From the NCBI GenBank assembly GCA_003427395.1, contig BFEA01000759.1, positions 426,270-447,090 on the forward strand: DNA of 20,821 nucleotides, written 5' to 3'. Source of the DNA: Chara braunii (taxonomy: Eukaryota; Streptophyta; Charophyceae; Charales; Characeae). This document shows, piece by piece, positions 1 through 9,292 of the stretch. Position 1 is the stretch's first letter, and every line of letters starts with the position of its first letter. The notes beneath the pieces were generated by a model. The model saw only the letters and a list, made by a program, of their open reading frames with translations. It was not told the DNA's origin and did not search any database. Both the position numbers and the translations under genes were made by a program.

Positions 1-734
1 TCCACTGTTATGGAGGGTGGACATCCCCACCGACTGCCCCCCCTGCCCCCCGCACCCCCACCCCCTGCCCCTCCCTCACCATTTCATATGGATGGAGGGT
101 CCGGCGTTCCTGAAAGGACGGACCCCTTTTCCCGTTTATTTGTTCGAGAAGAAGAGAGGGCGGGGGCAAGACAAAAGGTTAACCGACCCCTCATTTTTAA
201 CCTCAGGGGGAAGGGGGGGGGGCTGCCGTTTGCAGAACGTCGGACCCTCTGCAATGGGGGGAGATGGAGTGCTTGACAAACTCTCACTCTACCGTAACCA
301 CATGTTGTGGCCTGCTTTATCTGCCAGGTTTCGAGGGTCGGCCGATCATGTCAATATGAATGTCAAACGGATCAGTCCACAGCATGATTCTCAACCATCC
401 GTTCAATTGCTACCCTGACATACACCGATCGTAGCTCATGTCGTTGTAACCTGAGAGAGTCGATCACCTTCGGGCCCTTTGACACTGTCCAAGCGCTAAC
501 ATTGGGTGAACTCCATCGATAGGTCGCCGAAACGATGTGTTGTCCGTTGCTGCAAAATGGTGAAGGGCAATAACATTGTTCGTCGTCTTCGCCTCGATGA
601 TATCCTCAAAGGATCTACTCCTTTCACTTCCGTCCGAGGGGCAATTGGTTCGGGGACTTCGAGTTTCATAGATGCCCAACCTGTCTGCTAGGAGGATGAT
701 GTTCCATACGATTTTATACTTTCCCAAACCACGA
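1..734. other. Unassigned G/C-homopolymer-rich region
   Basis: The first 250 bases are dominated by runs of C and G on the plus strand, including a run of nine G near 215. Open frames exist on both strands, but their proline- and arginine-rich compositions look like products of base composition. From about 500 to 690 a plus-strand frame (61 codons from 506) and a minus-strand frame overlap, and I cannot decide whether either was coding. No promoter, RNA gene or repeat could be supported. The 500-734 part may be the eroded 5' portion of the decayed gene that becomes readable at 735. Confidence 0.4.
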
Positions 735-794
735 TTCGAACAGGAACAACTTTTGAGAGATGAGTTCGAACGAGAGCAACTTCTAAGAGATCGT
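735..794 (+). repeat. 30-bp in-frame tandem duplication (two units)
   Basis: Two adjacent 30-bp units, 735-764 and 765-794, differ at a few bases. In one frame they read FEQEQLLRDE then FEREQLLRDR, a charged, helix-prone decapeptide repeated twice. Because the duplication is a multiple of three and both units stay open, it probably arose while the frame was still coding. It sits directly upstream of the readable part of the decayed gene at 799-3183. Confidence 0.7.
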
Positions 795-2004
795 CATTCG
801 TGAGTTTGAAGTCAACGATGACGCGGTCGAAGGAACCAGTGTTCCACCTCACTCCTTGTCGCTCGGTAGACAAGGGGGGAAAAAATACACTTACCACACG
901 CGCAAAAGAAGATCGAACGAGTCAGATGCCACATACGAATGTAGGTGCAGCCTCGATGAGTGTGAGGTCGTCTTGAAGAAGACATGTGCAAGTCTTATGG
1001 ATGTCTCTCACGAATGAAAGCAGTGGAAGTCAAGAACTGCAGATGTCAGTTCAGATCGGTTTGAGGAAATGACAAGCGAAAGTGGTGGATATCGAAGCTT
1101 CACATCACTACTGCAAAGGAAGCCCGAGGTGAAGCCTATTGTAGAAATGCATCTGGTTTGTGTTACCGCGTGGTATCTGCTGTTGGGTTGTGGCCGAAAC
1201 ACTTACAAAAAGCACAACGATGACCTTGACGATAAAGCAGTCAATGCAGGTCATGCTAATGAGGGTCGCCCTCGGACAACTGCGGAGTATGTGCTGACAT
1301 GGTCTACATTTGAGGACATTATCCAAGAGGATTCCGACCCTATGCCAGATCAGACGGAGACAGACCCAAATTTCGAGATTAGAAACTGTGTTCGTCTCCC
1401 TTCAGTGTATGCTTTAAATAAGACGTTTATAGAAGCACCGTTCGTAGTTTAGAGAAACTGGGCACGTCTTGCTCATCGTATTAGGTGTTTTGTAAGATAT
1501 GGAGAGATTTCATCGGGCACGTTCGACCTGCTAGAGTAACTGACTACGCAAGGTGCAACCAATGCATAAAAAATGCTATCCTAATCGAGGGCGCCCTTCA
1601 GGGGCCACGTTGCCAGCTGGTTGCCGCATAAAGGAGCCACCTTGATATGCATCGTGTCCGTCGCCAGCTGTATAATCGATGGTTGGTCGAGTCTCAATTT
1701 CATAAGACCTAGAGTTTGTGCATCATTATAGACGGAATAGACCAAGCAAAAACTATCATTCCCCATGCATCACGTCGGCATTTGTCAAAGGAGATGGCTA
1801 ACAACGCGATGATGAAAACGAACCTCAGTGGTGTAATAGCTCATAGTAGGAAGCCATCCTTGATCGTCGACATGTGGTTTCCTTATTTGTCGCACCGATT
1901 GAATTCAGTTGTTACTTCCATTGCCAAAGTGCTAAGAGACGTGCAAGCGTGCGAAAGAGAACTCCCTCGTAAGCTACACGTCCAAGTTGATAACTGTGGT
2001 GGAC

Positions 2005-2018
2005 AAAAAAAAAAAAAA
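2005..2018 (+). repeat. A14 homopolymer inside a conserved motif
   Basis: Fourteen consecutive A bases encode four lysines immediately after the VDNCGGQ motif. Relatives, as I recall them, carry an Asn/Lys mixture here (NKN), which A-rich codons could give. The run therefore looks like substitution or slippage within an originally A-rich codon stretch, and the downstream frame is preserved. Confidence 0.75.
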
Positions 2019-3351
2019 TACGTTTTTGCATTCCTTGCTATGTTGGTGAAGTTCCGCATTTTTGACATTGTAGAGATGGGGTTCATGATAGTCGGACACA
2101 CCCACACTGACATCGAGGCGAAATTTAATTTTTTCGCTCGCAAACTCAATGGGTCTCACGCGTACACGATGGACGAACTGTTCGAGGTATTGCAAATGTC
2201 GTGTAAGGAGTCGGTGGACTGTACGCAACTTACAGAAATCGTGGACTGGAAAACCGCAAATTTTCCGTACATTGACAAAATGGTTTCAGGTCATGCCACA
2301 CCACACCTTTTCCGGTTCTACATGGAGGGTGATAATCCGACTATGGTTTATAAAAGACACTGCACCGACAAACAGTGGGGACCTGAAAAGAGACCGATAT
2401 AGTGGTTCAAACGGAATGCGGATAAGAAATAGGCAGGTCCGACATGGGGATTCGAGCCTCGCCGCGAGTCACCCAACAGCGCTTCCGATGATTTTGCAAA
2501 CGGTAAAACGGGTATCCGAGTGATGGAGAAAATGTGGAAAAATGATATGAACGAATGAGGAGTATAAACTAAGGAGGAGTGACAATTGAGGACTGATATA
2601 CTGCAATATTGGACGGACCGTCTAGCCGAGTTCGACAACATTAAGACAGAAGAGATACTGACACTGCCTCTATCCTACTCATTTTGGCCATCACCTTGGT
2701 TGAGCAAACCAAATACGGAGTCCGCGGTCTCGTACGTCATAGCACAACCGGTGAGAAAACCGTGCTTTGTCGGCCATAGGAAAGATGCACAAAACCCTGA
2801 ATTCGACCTTTGCAAATCAGTCGAGATTGATAATTTTGTAGTTTTACGCGCTCCCGATGACCACGTACAAGAAGGGTGCACCTGCTGGGTTGCACGTGTC
2901 ATTAAGAAGGAGAATGCGCGTATTTTGGTAGAGTACACGAGGCTGTGCGGTCGTAAGCACGATGTATCAAAGCTTTATGAAGATGCACGAAATAAAACGT
3001 GGAGAGTGGAAACTGGGTCGGAGTCTAGATGGCAAGACCTCAAACGCGTAGCATGAGCATGATGCAGCGGGATACAATCCAAAACGGGAATGGAAATACG
3101 AAAAGGGGATGTACTCAAAGCACAACAGTCATTGGCAACACCGGATTCAGCTGAAAAAGAAATACAAGCACAGTCGGGATAGTAATGTATAGTCGGGTGA
3201 TGGATTAGGGTTAATTTATGACCACGAGAGTTACCAACGGAGTACGTCGTTTGTACATTAAAAAAACTAACGGTTAGACAGAAATATCAGGCACAGTTGC
3301 TCGACCGTGTGATGGTACATTACATGTACAAGAAAGTAAGTCGGGCTATAG

Positions 3352-3823
3352 ATCGGAGTTCATGTGTGACCTTGGCAGTTGTGAAGTATACTCAATATGA
3401 GGAAACGTGTTGGATGCTCGTTATTTTGGCAGTAATATTGCTTAAAAGTAGTTTGCATCGAGCGATGGAGTAGATACTTCGAGTGGGATATCGATGGAAT
3501 AAAAAAGCGTGGAATGTCGAGACACTTAACGTCGATCCATGGTTGAGCGTACCACTGTGGCGCAATACAGAGAGGTACTGGAAGGACCGTCATTGGGAAA
3601 AAACAATGGCAGAATATCTGTGGGTGAGCCATTCTTGCTTTCCGAACGTAATGGAATGAGGACGTTTAATCGAAACACCTCTCACACCTCTCATGACAAC
3701 ACTTCACGTCCGACCTTGAAGAATGCGGAATATTTTGCTACAGGGTCACCGCGTATCCAATGCCAAACGAGGACAGACCGACCTCACAACAAATTGTTTT
3801 TTGCTCAATACGTGTTAGTTTGA
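3352..3823 (+). pseudogene. Unrecognised Trp-rich decayed reading frame
   Basis: One plus-strand frame from about 3352 to 3823 reads as protein-like sequence broken only by three in-frame stops, near 3470, 3658 and 3717, and ends at a stop near 3823. The most protein-like part (about 3500-3655) has many Trp, Tyr and Arg residues (NVDPWLSVPLWRNTERYW). I do not recognise the family. It follows the DUF7869-like remnant by about 170 bp on the same strand, so it may be a second gene of the same mobile element or an unrelated decayed gene. Between 3184 and 3351 I see only AT-rich sequence. Confidence 0.3.
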
Positions 3824-4167
3824 AAGATGCTAGATTATGCAGGGTTAACTGTGTATCATGCACAAACAAGTGTGGAAGGCTGGTAGAAGCGCAATGTAAT
3901 GCACTGTGGAACGAGGATAAGAGCGGCTATGGAGCGTTTGCTGCTTGTGCGCCGTTGAAGGTGGTTGAGGACAAAATATCAACCATTAGAGGCGCTATCG
4001 GCAACGCTATGTCACAGTCACACGGTTTTGTGGCGATTTCATACATGTCNTCATTTGCGATTAAAAATGATGGCAAGATTAAGGGTTTGCAGAAGATCAG
4101 CTTCGGGTCACCACTTAACAGACTNTATGGTTACGAAACAAAANGTGCATTGAACATGGTTTTATAG
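3760..4167 (+). CDS. Unrecognised Cys-rich ORF, overlapping and with ambiguous bases
   Basis: A 135-codon open frame that starts inside the previous remnant, in another frame, and ends with TAG at 4165-4167. Its middle contains a compact Cys cluster spaced C-x3-C-x2-C-x3-C (around 3838-3873, from RLCRVNCVSCTNKC), which could bind zinc. The C-terminal half has mixed hydrophobic and polar composition without low complexity. Three N bases (4050, 4125, 4144) fall inside it. I do not recognise the family. It may be the 3' continuation of the upstream frame after a frameshift rather than a separate gene. Confidence 0.35.
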   Translation: MPNEDRPTSQQIVFCSIRVSLKDARLCRVNCVSCTNKCGRLVEAQCNALWNEDKSGYGAFAACAPLKVVEDKISTIRGAIGNAMSQSHGFVAISYMXSFAIKNDGKIKGLQKISFGSPLNRXYGYETKXALNMVL

Positions 4168-5178
4168 TTTCGATATATCGTGTTTACATGCGATAAGTAG
4201 TAGTCTAAGAGAGGGGTAACGAAGATANTTGTCGGGCGAGCGAGCGATATAAACGATGTCGTTTATAAGACGGAAGCGCAGGAGGTACAAGATGGTGACA
4301 ACATAACAATTTCACGTTACATCGTCGGGTGTGCTAGTTGTTTTGACGCAGAGGGACTTGACGTTTGATGTATTTACCGTATGCGCTTAATGATATCGAT
4401 TANNTNAAATATTGGAATGTATTANTTAANGAAAATAAAAATAAAATACACGATACGTGCAACAATGTGAAAGTCGACCGAAGGGCAAAACTTTAACCGA
4501 CACGAGATTTGACGTGTGTTATGTTTGTTTATGTGTATGTCTCATCTAGGGTGCATCTCAATATCAATGACATTATCACGGATGACGAACCATGCCATAA
4601 TGCATGAGTGTCCAGCACATCCGTTCCCCCTCATGTGCATGGTTTCTGCGGGGTTGTGGCGAGCACACGGAAATACTCGGTACAACGAGGGAGAAATTTG
4701 AATCAGATCCATGAATGAATATTGTGTTATTCATTGACAAGTACATAAACCTATGGAATGAAGATGATTGGAAAATTAGGAAGCGTCAATGTGCGTGAGT
4801 TAGTGACTACGAATTCGCGAGCATATCAGAGTTTGAAAGCATAATTCACTTACCTAAGGTCCCCCTCAAGGGAACATTCCTATCACATTTGCATGCAGCG
4901 TTTGGACTCTATGATGCCGAACACACTTACCTTTAATGTGAACAAGGAATGACTTCGCCACGAGTTTGGGAAGCGTCAATGAAGCAAGAATTGTTAAATT
5001 GCTCACGCCACTGTCCATTCTTCGAACAATACCCGCTACGTTGCTCTGAGACATCTCCTCAAACGGTGTCGTAGTGTTGCGTTAGGTTGACGCTCGCACA
5101 AATGATATTCGCGAGGGTGTTGTGTGTTGCTTGCTCAAACAATGACAAAACTTTAACCGCCCCTGTAGTTTATGTGTC
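4168..5178. other. AT-rich gene-free stretch with ambiguous bases
   Basis: About 1 kb with no convincing coding frame. It holds six N bases (4228, 4403, 4404, 4406, 4425, 4430) and a very AT-rich patch around 4400-4450. A 14-bp sequence CAAAACTTTAACCG occurs at 4486-4499 and again at 5146-5159, each followed at a short distance by GTTTATGTGT (4527 and 5168). A 13-bp sequence GGAAGCGTCAATG occurs near 4779 and again near 4969. These could be the ends of a small decayed repeat, but I cannot define a unit. Confidence 0.35.
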
Positions 5179-5640
5179 ATGCAACGAATTGCTTTTCAGA
5201 GAGAGAGAGAGATGGTTTTACGTACAAACAAACGTGCTGACAACATAAATGATATAATATTAGTTGGTAAGGTACAAGATACCAATAGTTGGCGCGAGGT
5301 GGAAAAAAAAGCAACGCGTATCCTTGATGCTATAGAGAAGTCTTTGCCAGAGTCGACAGACTTTGTCCGGATTAAATACATATTCGTGTTCGTGGACAAG
5401 GGAACTGTCGAAGAACCGCAACGCCTCGTATTTTGGGTCAACCATGAACGCGTTGCATGCCTCCAGTTCCTTTCGATGTCCATCTTTACGGTAGCGGTCA
5501 ATTTTATTTTTTTTGAACTTGCACCGTTGGTCACGTGCACCAGGATGTTGTAGTTACTAAGAAAGTTGTAGTTACTAAGAAAGAAGCATTTGAACGCTAT
5601 ACTAAGTATGTTCGTAGTTGTGTAGTTCGTGAAATTGTAT
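5179..5640 (+). pseudogene. Unrecognised decayed gene, upstream part
   Basis: An open frame (5179-5553) gives a protein-like segment with mixed charged and hydrophobic residues (for example WREVEKKATRILDAIEKS). After a frameshift near 5540 a second frame continues from about 5544 to 5640 and includes a duplicated VVVTKK. A (GA)n microsatellite at about 5198-5213 lies in the first codons, so the apparent start is doubtful. No domain is recognised. It lies on the same strand and just upstream of the remnant at 5825-6820, and may be the N-terminal part of the same former gene. Confidence 0.35.
5547..5582 (+). repeat. 18-bp perfect tandem duplication
   Basis: Two perfect copies of an 18-bp unit, 5547-5564 and 5565-5582. 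In the open frame each encodes VVVTKK. Being a multiple of three, the duplication keeps the frame, which supports past coding capacity of the surrounding sequence. Confidence 0.85.
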
Positions 5641-5824
5641 AACATATAACAAACGTGTTGGTTCAAAATATTCATGATCTAATTTGATGAAACTCGGGAA
5701 TCTTGTTCGTCTAAACGCTCAACTTGCAGGATGGAAGTCGGCCAAAACAACTGATATGGAAGTGGACCCTCTCATCATGTCATCTCAACAATTGAGGATC
5801 TGATAATTTTAGGCACAAATATGG

Positions 5825-6820
5825 ATGGTTGGGACAGTCGATAAATTTTCAAATTATGAGTACATAAATGTAGAAAACGAAGTTGGACGGGATGGAGAAA
5901 TTATGTCGATAATGAGTTTTATCAACGGACTGGAGACGATCGTGTGCGATAATGGATCAAATGTATGGTACCTGTACAGAAAGGAGGAAGAGGTTGATGT
6001 CACAATATCGAGGAAAGTCGTTGTTGACCTTTTGGAGATGTTAGCAAACTGGAGGGAGGTAGGCATGAAACAGGATTGGGACGCAAAAGACAAAAAGAAA
6101 CAAAAAGTGTGTGCATGGCATTCCATTGACAAAAGAGAATTGCTCGCACCGGTGATGCTGGACTACCATGGTTGAATGCGAGTATACAATAGAGACAAGG
6201 CCATAGTGACACTTTTTACGGCAGTGAAGGTCACTGACACAAAAATGTTTGTGTTGGTCAGTGTAAGAGAAGAATTCTAGGACCCCACAGGTTCAACAGT
6301 GAACTAATTTAAGAATCTGTTAGAAATCGATGCGGCACTTAGAGAAAAGTTAGTATACAGGGTTGATAGCTTGGTGCATGTTCAAATTCACTATCTTTTT
6401 GATAAATGTGAGGAACTAGTGTTCACAGTCGAGCGAAGTGATCCATACTAAGTAGTATCATCGGTCGGGACAAGAAGAAGTACCGTTCGTGGGTCACGTG
6501 ACAGACATAGTTGTAGATTGTCTATACTTTAAAGACAAGAAGCACGCAAGGAATTTTGGAGCACTTATATTCAATGCATAGAATCGAGAGCATAAGTTAA
6601 CATCGCACATAAGACATCGAAATGATATATGTTCAATAATCGATGCAGTTCATCAATGACACGGGTTCATCAAATGCTTACTTAGAGTACACACGTGCAC
6701 TGGATGAAGCAGAGATGTAGACGATCGCCTTTACTGCGGCAAAAGACACATTGTTCAGTGAACTAGTTTTAAGATTTGAGAGCTTAAAAACCCATGAATT
6801 TTATAGTGTGAAATAAGTTC
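5825..6820 (+). pseudogene. Unrecognised decayed gene, main part
   Basis: From 5825 one frame reads as protein for about 208 codons to 6447, interrupted only by in-frame stops near 6173, 6277, 6304 and 6448. After a frameshift a second frame (about 6468-6650, containing VPFVGHVTDIVVDCLYF) and then a third (about 6654-6816, containing AYLEYTRALDEAEM) continue the coding-like text to a stop near 6816. The reconstructed product would be roughly 330 residues, acidic and soluble-looking, with no membrane segment, coiled coil or metal-binding cluster that I can see. I do not recognise the family. Such long stretches broken only by point stops are what a once-functional gene leaves behind. Confidence 0.4.
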
Positions 6821-6914
6821 AATATTAGGTTAGAAGGAATGAGACAACGATCGTCAGCAGAACATTGTGTGCTGACCATAATAACGTTTTTGGGGTTCAA
6901 AGTATTCATACTTT

Positions 6915-6951
6915 GTTTTTTTTTTTTGTTTTTTTTTTTTGTTTTTTTTTT
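6915..6951 (+). repeat. T-rich tract with 13-bp period
   Basis: A run of T interrupted by G at 6915, 6928 and 6941, giving a G-T12 unit repeated almost three times. It sits just after the decayed gene that ends near 6820, followed by AT-rich DNA to about 7200 in which I see nothing else. Confidence 0.7.
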
Positions 6952-7206
6952 GCGTGTTGTGCAAATATTAATTTATAAAAATCGGTTATCATTTTTTATT
7001 TTCATGCTCGATGTGGTATGTATGAGTGGGTGCATCAAACATAGTTGATTTTTATGTTTTCGATTTACGTTTTATTATAAATTATCATTTGTTTATTTGA
7101 AGAATGTTATAAAATGTTGGATTATTGATTGTTAATTACAGATGATGGTTATAGTGTCCGACATTATTATAGGGAAAAAATAGACTAGATTGTACCTTAT
7201 GAAACA

Positions 7207-7808
7207 ATGACGAGCGTCACTCCCGTTGCAATACCAGCAGAGGCAGCGATTATCACAATCGACGGACCATTTCCATACGAATACGAGTCAATTGTAAGAT
7301 GTGAACGTCGTGGATGCAAGTTATTTTTAGTTATCATATGATTTACAGATATCGACGTATATGACGTGCGCATTTATGGAAGACAGGGACAAATGGGATA
7401 AGGGATGGATTATGTTGAATGTCATGAAACAACTTTGCAAAGCATGCCTGTGCCACCTATCCCGAGGTGCATGTTAGAGGGCTCACACGATGCGACCATG
7501 TGGATTCCCATCCTGAATGAAGTCAATAAGATCCGTGGGTAATGGGAGAGAAGGGTAATGTTAAGTGGTGGACGCGGACTGATGTTGAAAGACATGGTGC
7601 ATTGTATAGCAATACGAAACAATTTTAAGTTTTGCACTTATTATGGCTTATAAACTATGTATGTATTGTAACAGACCCGTAGAAATATGACCCGGATTCA
7701 CCATTTCCCATGAAACGCAAGTGTCAAGAGGGTACAAAAAAAACAGTGCGCATTTACGTGTATCAAAAGAGTCAGCATGGAATGTATGCTGCTATTTATA
7801 AGCATGGG

Positions 7809-7809
<1 letters not shown>
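7207..7809 (+). pseudogene. Unrecognised decayed gene, cut off by repeat DNA
   Basis: Three coding-like plus-strand pieces lie in order. The first is an ATG-led frame 7207-7341 (45 codons). The second runs from about 7348 to 7644 with two in-frame stops and includes a stretch from VPPIPRCM to ILNEVNKI. The third runs from about 7690 to 7809 (containing KYDPDSPFPMKRK, then QKSQHGMYAAIYKHGGH) and runs straight into a (TA)n microsatellite. Splice-like GTAAG at 7293 with AG near 7350, and an AG at about 7675, hint at introns, but the phases do not join cleanly. No family recognised. The gene appears to be truncated by the microsatellite and the inverted-repeat element that follow. Confidence 0.35.

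Positions 7810-7812
<3 letters not shown>

Positions 7813-7841
<29 letters not shown>
7813..7841. repeat. (TA)n microsatellite, left of inverted-repeat element
   Basis: An uninterrupted AT dinucleotide run directly before the TAGGG terminus of the element at 7842. Together with the TA-rich tract on the other side it is probably the split target of the insertion. Confidence 0.9.
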
Positions 7842-7847
<6 letters not shown>

Positions 7848-8618
7848 TACCAGCCCGTACGTACAGAGGCCCCCGGGCCAACCTCCGTACGTTCGGGCGT
7901 TCGGGGTCACGTTCGGGGCCGAACCCCTCCGAACCTGAAGAGGTTCGGCCCCCGCCAAAAATTATTTTGGGGCCTAAGAATTTTATTTTATTTTTGAAAT
8001 GTTTTTTTGTGAGTTCTCTATGATGTGAGGTACATGCCTCTAAATTTTGAGATAATTTTGCTTAGCCAAAACAAAATGAAAAATCGCCAAAGATGGCGGT
8101 GTCAAAACGTGCTCACCCACTCACTATTTTGTTTTTTTTCTCTTTTCTCTTTTTGTTTTCACTTTGTTTCGGGGCCTAAATATATATATATATATTTTTT
8201 TATGTTTTTTTAATGAGTTTTGTATCATGTGAGATACACACCTGTGAATTTTCAGGGAATTTCACTAATCCAAAAAAAAATAAAAAATCTTTAAAGATGG
8301 AGGTGTTTAAAACGTGCCCGCCCGCACACTGATTATAATTCTCTCTTCAAATTTTTTGTTTCTATTATTATTTTTTGTTTTCCGTTATTTATTTTTAATT
8401 CGAATTTGGAGGTAACTCTAAGGCAAATGTTGTTCAGTTTGTCTGCGTGCATAACATATATTTTTTTCAGATTTTTTGGACGACTTTGTTTTTTTTTTTG
8501 TTTTTTTTTTTTTTCGGTCCGCGTTCGGTCCGAACGGCCGAACGTGTCTATAGGGGGGCCCGGACGTTCGGGCGTTCGGGTTCGCTCATTCGGCCCGTCC
8601 CGAACGCCGGTTACCCTG
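7842..8618. mobile_element. Non-autonomous hAT-like inverted-repeat element
   Basis: The left end begins TAGGGTTACCAGC (7842) and the right end, read on the minus strand, begins CAGGGTAACCGGC (from 8618). Ten of the first 13 bases agree, and both ends match the hAT terminal consensus (C/T)A(A/G)NG known for that superfamily. Both ends carry GC-rich subterminal blocks with many copies of CGTTCGG or its complement, including a shared 17-bp direct repeat ACGTTCGGGCGTTCGGG at 7889-7905 and 8564-8580. The interior is AT-rich and has no transposase. The insertion lies in a (TA)n tract, so the expected 8-bp target duplication cannot be distinguished from the microsatellite. Assignment to hAT is inference. 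Other superfamilies that target TA are possible. Confidence 0.55.
7969..8345 (+). repeat. Degenerate tandem pair (~202 bp) inside the element
   Basis: A unit beginning GGGGCCTAA at 7969 recurs at 8171. Both copies share, in order, a T-rich stretch, a GTGAG(G/A)TACA motif, an AAAGATGG(C/A)GGTGT motif and an AACGTGC(T/C)C motif. The copies are diverged and differ by small indels, so this is an old internal duplication of the non-autonomous element. Confidence 0.6.
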
Positions 8619-8656
8619 TATATATATATGTATATATATATATATGTGTATATATC

Positions 8657-8710
<54 letters not shown>
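8619..8710. repeat. Imperfect (TA)n microsatellite, right of inverted-repeat element
   Basis: A long TA dinucleotide tract with a few G or GTC interruptions in its left part and pure repeat in its right part. It directly joins the LINE fragment that starts at 8711. Confidence 0.9.
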
Positions 8711-8712
<2 letters not shown>

Positions 8713-9292
8713 TGAATACTGAGGTAGTGATTTCAAAGACACTACAAAAGAATCAGGCACTGAATGGGATTGCTGGAAAGGATGAGTTATTTCTCAGCCC
8801 ATCTGGAGTCGTTCTGCAAACTGCTGGGAATGATCTCATTCCAGCAATGTCAGGCACGCTACCGTTCCAGCAGGCTACGGAAGACTTGAGACTAAGCTCA
8901 CTGCCCCTAGAAAAGTACAGAGGGACTTTTTTGATCAGGGGATATCACAATAGAGATGCCACCTCTCTGTGATTGAGGAAAACTTCCCGCCTTAGACACT
9001 TCCCTATGACAATAGAAAAGCTCCACATGAATTCCAAGAGATAGTATCGGAAGTGACAGGGGAAAATAAATTCCTACTTATTTAAGGGCAAACAATGAGA
9101 GAATCTTCTCAAGATTTGTCACAAGAGACAGAAAGGAAGGAGGAAGTAAGTAAGGAATTAGAAGAAGAAGGGGAAGAAGGGGAAGAGCAAAGTCCAAAAC
9201 AATTGAATTAGTCCCAACCAGCAAAAGGCAAAAACTCGGGTTTCGGTTGATTCAAGGCCAAGGGGATCTCCCTCCATCAAAAATAGGTGTTG
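8711..9292 (+). mobile_element. LINE fragment (ORF1 region), second copy
   Basis: This 582-bp stretch is nearly identical to 13918-14510 of the plus-strand LINE. Homology begins exactly at the end of the (TA)n tract and stops abruptly at 9292. The copies differ by scattered substitutions and by indels in a purine-rich Glu/Gly-coding microsatellite (about 9165-9190). Where the other copy has a TAA stop (after SSLPL), this one has GAA, so it descends from a copy that was open at that position. It carries its own frameshifts elsewhere. It encodes part of the polar C-terminal region of ORF1 and has no EN or RT sequence. Confidence 0.85.

Larger units (their letters stand above)
735..3183 (+). pseudogene. 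Decayed mobile-element-type protein with DUF7869-like core
   Basis: Seen directly: pieces of one protein lie in order on the plus strand. They are a charged repeat (735-794), a Cys-containing segment (about 930-990, CRC then C), an open stretch to 1452, a shifted stretch with a CxxC near 1555, and then one frame from 1716 to about 3056. The core starts with IIIDGIDQAKT (about 1722), continues with VDNCGGQ (about 1986) and ends with GHTHTDIEA (about 2094). The C-terminal part (2820-3056) is basic and ends in a KRVA-like tail, with a further recognisable stretch to about 3183. From family knowledge (recalled, not searched), the spacing DG-D, DNCGGQ and GHTH-DID is typical of proteins annotated DUF7869, often found in repetitive DNA. 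I infer an RNase H-like transposase-type fold with Asp residues in these motifs, but that is not proven. The gene is dead: stop at 1015-1017, stops at 2400, 2430, 2556, 2565 and 2580, and at least two frameshifts before 1716. The first codons used here are not true starts. Confidence 0.62.

Noticed and set aside
10-418. Proline-rich ORFs at the left edge
   Set aside because: Their composition follows the C and G homopolymer runs, the frames overlap on both strands, and no domain is visible.
3205-3212. TTAGGG, possibly telomeric
   Set aside because: A single copy in AT-rich sequence with no tandem array.
7293-7350. A defined intron (GTAAG to AG)
   Set aside because: The flanking frames do not join in phase, so I mention it only as a hint and do not annotate it.
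8406-8972. 188-codon plus-strand ORF crossing the inverted-repeat element, microsatellite and LINE fragment
   Set aside because: A chimera of unrelated repeats whose Tyr/Ile repeats are simply translated (TA)n. It is not a gene.
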